Below, piece after piece: positions 61,798 to 64,000 of a stretch of DNA of 64,000 bases. The notes beneath the pieces are model-generated. The model was not told where the DNA came from. It made no database searches and was given only the letters and a program-made list of their open reading frames with translations. Numbering within the stretch: the first letter of the stretch is position 1; each line of letters starts with the position of its first letter. Source of the DNA: Butyricicoccus pullicaecorum DSM 23266 (GTDB taxonomy: Bacteria; Bacillota; Clostridia; Oscillospirales; Butyricicoccaceae). The position numbers and the translations under genes were made by a program. Location of the stretch: contig NZ_FUXW01000005.1 in the NCBI RefSeq assembly GCF_900167005.1, positions 62,001 to 126,000 on the forward strand. Direction: 5' to 3'.

Positions 61798-62637
61798 TTA
61801 TTCCTTGACCGCGCCACTTGAAAGACCAGAGATCAAGTAGTTCTGGGCAAAGATAACAAACAGGGTGATCGGAACGACCGAGATCACGCCGCCGGCAGCG
61901 ACAAGACCGAAGTTTGTCAGACTGTCTTCGGTGTTGAGCAGCGCCAGTGCCAGCGGTACGGTGTTGTTGACTGCGCTGCGCGTAAAGATAACGGTATAGG
62001 TGTACTCGTTCCAGGCGTACATGAACGACAGCATGGCGACTGCCGCGATGCCGGGAGCGACCAGCGGCAGAACGATCTGCCGGAACAGCTGCCATTCGGT
62101 CGCACCGTCCACCTTGGCGCTCTCCTCAACCTCTTCAGGCAGATCCTGGAAGAAGCTGATCAGGAACCAGATGATGAGAGGGACATTGATGAGCACGCAG
62201 GCCAGCATGACCGGCAGCTTGGTGTTCAGAATGCCCAAGCGGTTAAACATGATGTACAGCGGAATGGTGAAAGCGACCGGCGGCAGTACGCGAACCAGCA
62301 GTACCCAGTAGGTCAGGGGCTGCTTGAGTCCGAAGCGGAAGCGACGGCGTGCGATGATGTACGCTGCACAGATACCGACCAGAAGCGAGATGACCAGAGA
62401 ACCCAATGTGGTCTGTGCGCTGTTGATGATAGCCTGGCCGAAGCCCTCGGCATCGAACAACTGGGTGAAATGCTCCCCGGTGAGTGATTGCGGGATCAGA
62501 CTGATCTGACCTTTCATCTCATCCGTCGGACGGATCGACATGGCGATCAGCCAGTAGATCGGGAACAGTGTAACGGCAAGCAGAACGATGCATCCGATTG
62601 CCTTGCCGATGGTGCCTGCCCATTTTGTTTTTTTCAT
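61798..62637 (-). CDS. Sugar ABC transporter permease (MalG/UgpE type)
   Basis: 279 residues, six helices; EAA loop EESAKVDGATEWQLFRQIVLPL. First gene of the four-gene importer operon (permease, binding protein, permease, ATPase). Start at 62637 after AAAAAAGGATG-like sequence. Confidence 0.92.
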   Translation of the reverse strand: MKKTKWAGTIGKAIGCIVLLAVTLFPIYWLIAMSIRPTDEMKGQISLIPQSLTGEHFTQLFDAEGFGQAIINSAQTTLGSLVISLLVGICAAYIIARRRFRFGLKQPLTYWVLLVRVLPPVAFTIPLYIMFNRLGILNTKLPVMLACVLINVPLIIWFLISFFQDLPEEVEESAKVDGATEWQLFRQIVLPLVAPGIAAVAMLSFMYAWNEYTYTVIFTRSAVNNTVPLALALLNTEDSLTNFGLVAAGGVISVVPITLFVIFAQNYLISGLSSGAVKE

Positions 62638-62984
62638 CCTTTTTTCCTCCCCTTAGCAAGAATTCAGTACTTATGAAGTATATAAATCACGTTACAAAAA
62701 CACAATCAAATTTATTGGAAATTTTTGTAAAATTATGTTAAAATCAGCGGGGAAAAGTTGCAATATACCCTCTTTTTTCTTTGAATTACACCGGATTTTT
62801 CTTGATTTTATTCAATGAAAAAACGACATTTTTCTGGTTTTCATAGTGGTCTATGCAACTTTTATGGTTATTTTTTCACCGTAAAAAATCAGCTGTTTCG
62901 CCTTTGATCGTCCCGGCATTTTTGGGGTGTGCCTTACGCGCCTAAGAACAGAAAACACGCAGATCCGCTTCTGCTTTTTCATGT
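62638..62984. other. AT-rich upstream region of the sugar importer
   Basis: No gene. Contains repeated TTGTAA/TTAAAATC words (62695-62750) that could be promoter or operator DNA, and GAAAAACGAC-type tracts. No regulator gene for the importer lies nearby. Confidence 0.35.
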
Positions 62985-63005
62985 TGAGGGCTTTCCTGCA
63001 GCATG

Positions 63006-63107
63006 ATGAGCGGTACCAGCGAGACCACATTTGCCCCGAACAATGCAATTACCCGCGAGCAGATGGCAGCCATCCTGATGCGCTTCTGTGAGAATATTGC
63101 AAAGTAA
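63006..63107 (+). pseudogene. S-layer homology (SLH) domain fragment
   Basis: Reads SGTSETTFAPNNAITREQMAAILMRF then CENIAK and a stop: the end of an SLH cell-wall-anchor domain. A stop codon lies seven codons upstream of the fragment and no larger reading frame exists, so this is the tail of a lost surface protein. A good terminator follows. Confidence 0.75.
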
Positions 63108-63132
63108 ATGACACAATCTTTTTCCTTTTTGA

Positions 63133-63165
63133 GAGAAGCTGATCTTTGGGTCAGCTTCTCTTTTT
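63133..63165 (+). terminator. Terminator after the SLH fragment
   Basis: GAGAAGCTGA/TCAGCTTCTC, eight-base loop, followed by TTTTT. Confidence 0.85.
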
Positions 63166-63326
63166 CATGGCGTATGGCTTATTTTTATAGATCGAGCGTG
63201 AGTTTATCTGCTGTATAACTTCGATATTTCCAGTGCAATGGTCAAATGAATGATGTTTTTTCGGCAGCACGTTCTCCATTCAATTGGTTGTTGCAGGATC
63301 TTTACTTACTTCTTATCTAGATTCCG

Positions 63327-63354
63327 TTGAAAGTCAACTGGTGCGTGCTATAAT
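63327..63354 (+). promoter_or_regulatory. Promoter of the PhoH-like gene
   Basis: TTGAAA (63327-63332), 16-bp spacer, TATAAT (63349-63354). Leaves a leader of about 120 bases. The preceding 63166-63326 shows nothing recognisable. Confidence 0.75.
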
Positions 63355-63386
63355 GAAGCTGGATAACCTCAACAGGGGTGTAAGGA

Positions 63387-63437
63387 ATGCAGACAAACGG
63401 ACGAATAACAGGCGAAAATAGACCAGACTCCCAATAA
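63387..63437 (+). CDS. Possible 16-residue leader peptide
   Basis: MQTNGRITGENRPDSQ, ATG 63387 with AGGGG eight bases upstream. Its stop codon falls in the loop of the hairpin that follows. Translation could affect that hairpin; speculative. Confidence 0.3.
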   Translation: MQTNGRITGENRPDSQ

Positions 63438-63462
63438 GGGGGTCTGGTTTTGCGTTTTTTGC
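63422..63462 (+). terminator. Leader hairpin (attenuator-like) before the PhoH gene
   Basis: ACCAGACTCCC/GGGGGTCTGGT stem followed by TTTTGCGTTTTTT, between the promoter and the start codon of the same gene. Confidence 0.6.
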
Positions 63463-63481
63463 CGGGAACAGGAGAGTATCA

Positions 63482-64000
63482 ATGCGAAAAACCTATGTAC
63501 TGGATACCAATGTACTGATTCAGGCGCCTTATGCGCTGGACTGCTTTGAAGATAATGATCTTGTGCTGCCGCTTGCAGTGCTCGAGGAACTGGATGGATT
63601 AAAGAAGGCCGACGGTGAGCGCGGCGCAAATGCCCGTGCGGTCATCCGTGCGCTGGAAGGGTATCGGTGCCGCGGCGATTTGCTTGCAGGGGTACCGATC
63701 GCAAGCGGAGGAACTCTGCGCGTCGAGGCCAACTGTGTAGATGTCGAGCTGCCGGATACACTGTCTGATCGTACGCAGGATAACCGTATTTTGCGTGTGT
63801 GCAAGGGCTTGCAGGAACAGGGTGGACAGATTGTACTGGTGACCAAGGATATTCTGCTGCGGCTCAAAGCGCAGATGCTCGCGCTTACAGCGGAGGATTT
63901 TACAACCGAGCAGGCACCGGCAAACGGTATGGATTATACGGGTCGTCTGGAATGTTTTGCACCAGAGGCACGCTTCAAGGAATTTCGCAAACGAGGTATT
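63482..64000 (+). CDS. PIN-domain PhoH-family ATPase (N-terminal part)
   Basis: 173 residues in the window, continuing past its right edge. The segment is a PIN RNase fold: YVLDTNVLIQAPYAL with the first acidic residue, VLEELDGLKK, and SDRTQDNRILRV and VTKDILLRLKA with the later acidic residues. This N-terminal PIN is that of PhoH2/YlaK proteins, whose C-terminal part is a PhoH P-loop NTPase/helicase. ATG at 63482 after AGGAG. Confidence 0.88.
   Translation, partial: MRKTYVLDTNVLIQAPYALDCFEDNDLVLPLAVLEELDGLKKADGERGANARAVIRALEGYRCRGDLLAGVPIASGGTLRVEANCVDVELPDTLSDRTQDNRILRVCKGLQEQGGQIVLVTKDILLRLKAQMLALTAEDFTTEQAPANGMDYTGRLECFAPEARFKEFRKRGI

Overview
The window reads as chromosomal DNA of a GC-rich (by eye well above 50% in most genes), endospore-forming member of the Clostridia, most like the gut Oscillospirales/Butyricicoccus-Agathobaculum type. 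Support: LL-diaminopimelate aminotransferase, clostridial-type glutamine synthetase with an ANTAR regulator, SpoVAC and a SpoVT fragment, ECF-type vitamin transport, DUF1576 and OPT transporters, and no outer-membrane genes. The species assignment is inference.

Layout. 1-9.6 kb: FHA-FtsW cell-shape/division protein, AraC regulator divergent from a MATE exporter, nitrilase-family amidase divergent from a metallo-beta-lactamase hydrolase, a PfkB sugar-phosphate kinase, and a YeiH exporter divergent from its LysR regulator. 9.7-21.4 kb: LtaS-like sulfatase; a leftward nitrogen/pyrimidine/lysine block glnA-ANTAR-pyrG-dapL behind a structured leader; the complete pstSCAB-phoU phosphate operon. 21.6-31.3 kb, all rightward: small XRE regulator with two membrane proteins and a WYL regulator, GyrI-like/zinc-ribbon protein, UvrD-like helicase, an ABC importer (binding protein, permease, ATPase), and an ECF sigma factor with its membrane partner. 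31.5-45.6 kb: P-type metal ATPase plus separate HMA chaperone divergent from ArsR; PqqD-like protein; OPT transporter; PepD; rhodanese; SpoVAC; an ECF S-component; an F420-ligase-like protein divergent from a DUF362 ferredoxin; DUF1576.

45.7-58.3 kb is an accessory island. It contains a large serine recombinase whose last 150 residues are the body of SpoVT, a RhuM protein, a small phage-like ATPase operon, a deletion scar joining lacI and rbsC remnants, an AT-rich 660-residue orphan, and a compact operon of DUF960, amidoligase, class II glutamine amidotransferase and a 26-residue acidic peptide. 58.3-62.6 kb is a carbohydrate ABC importer with its own MsmK-type ATPase; 62.6-63.4 kb holds decayed sequence, and a PIN-PhoH gene runs off the right end.

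Two things stand out. First, a family of six mosaic, hairpin-built repeats (about 185-400 bp; the best copy has perfect 59-bp terminal inverted repeats) sits at six of the eight convergent junctions between intact genes and at no tandem or divergent gap. Its stems change sequence by paired substitutions, and each copy has a terminator-like hairpin at its core. Second, the SpoVT-recombinase fusion suggests a skin-like element that splits a sporulation gene. The glnA leader also shows an ANTAR-compatible hairpin that excludes a terminator. All calls come from reading the sequence; no database search was run.
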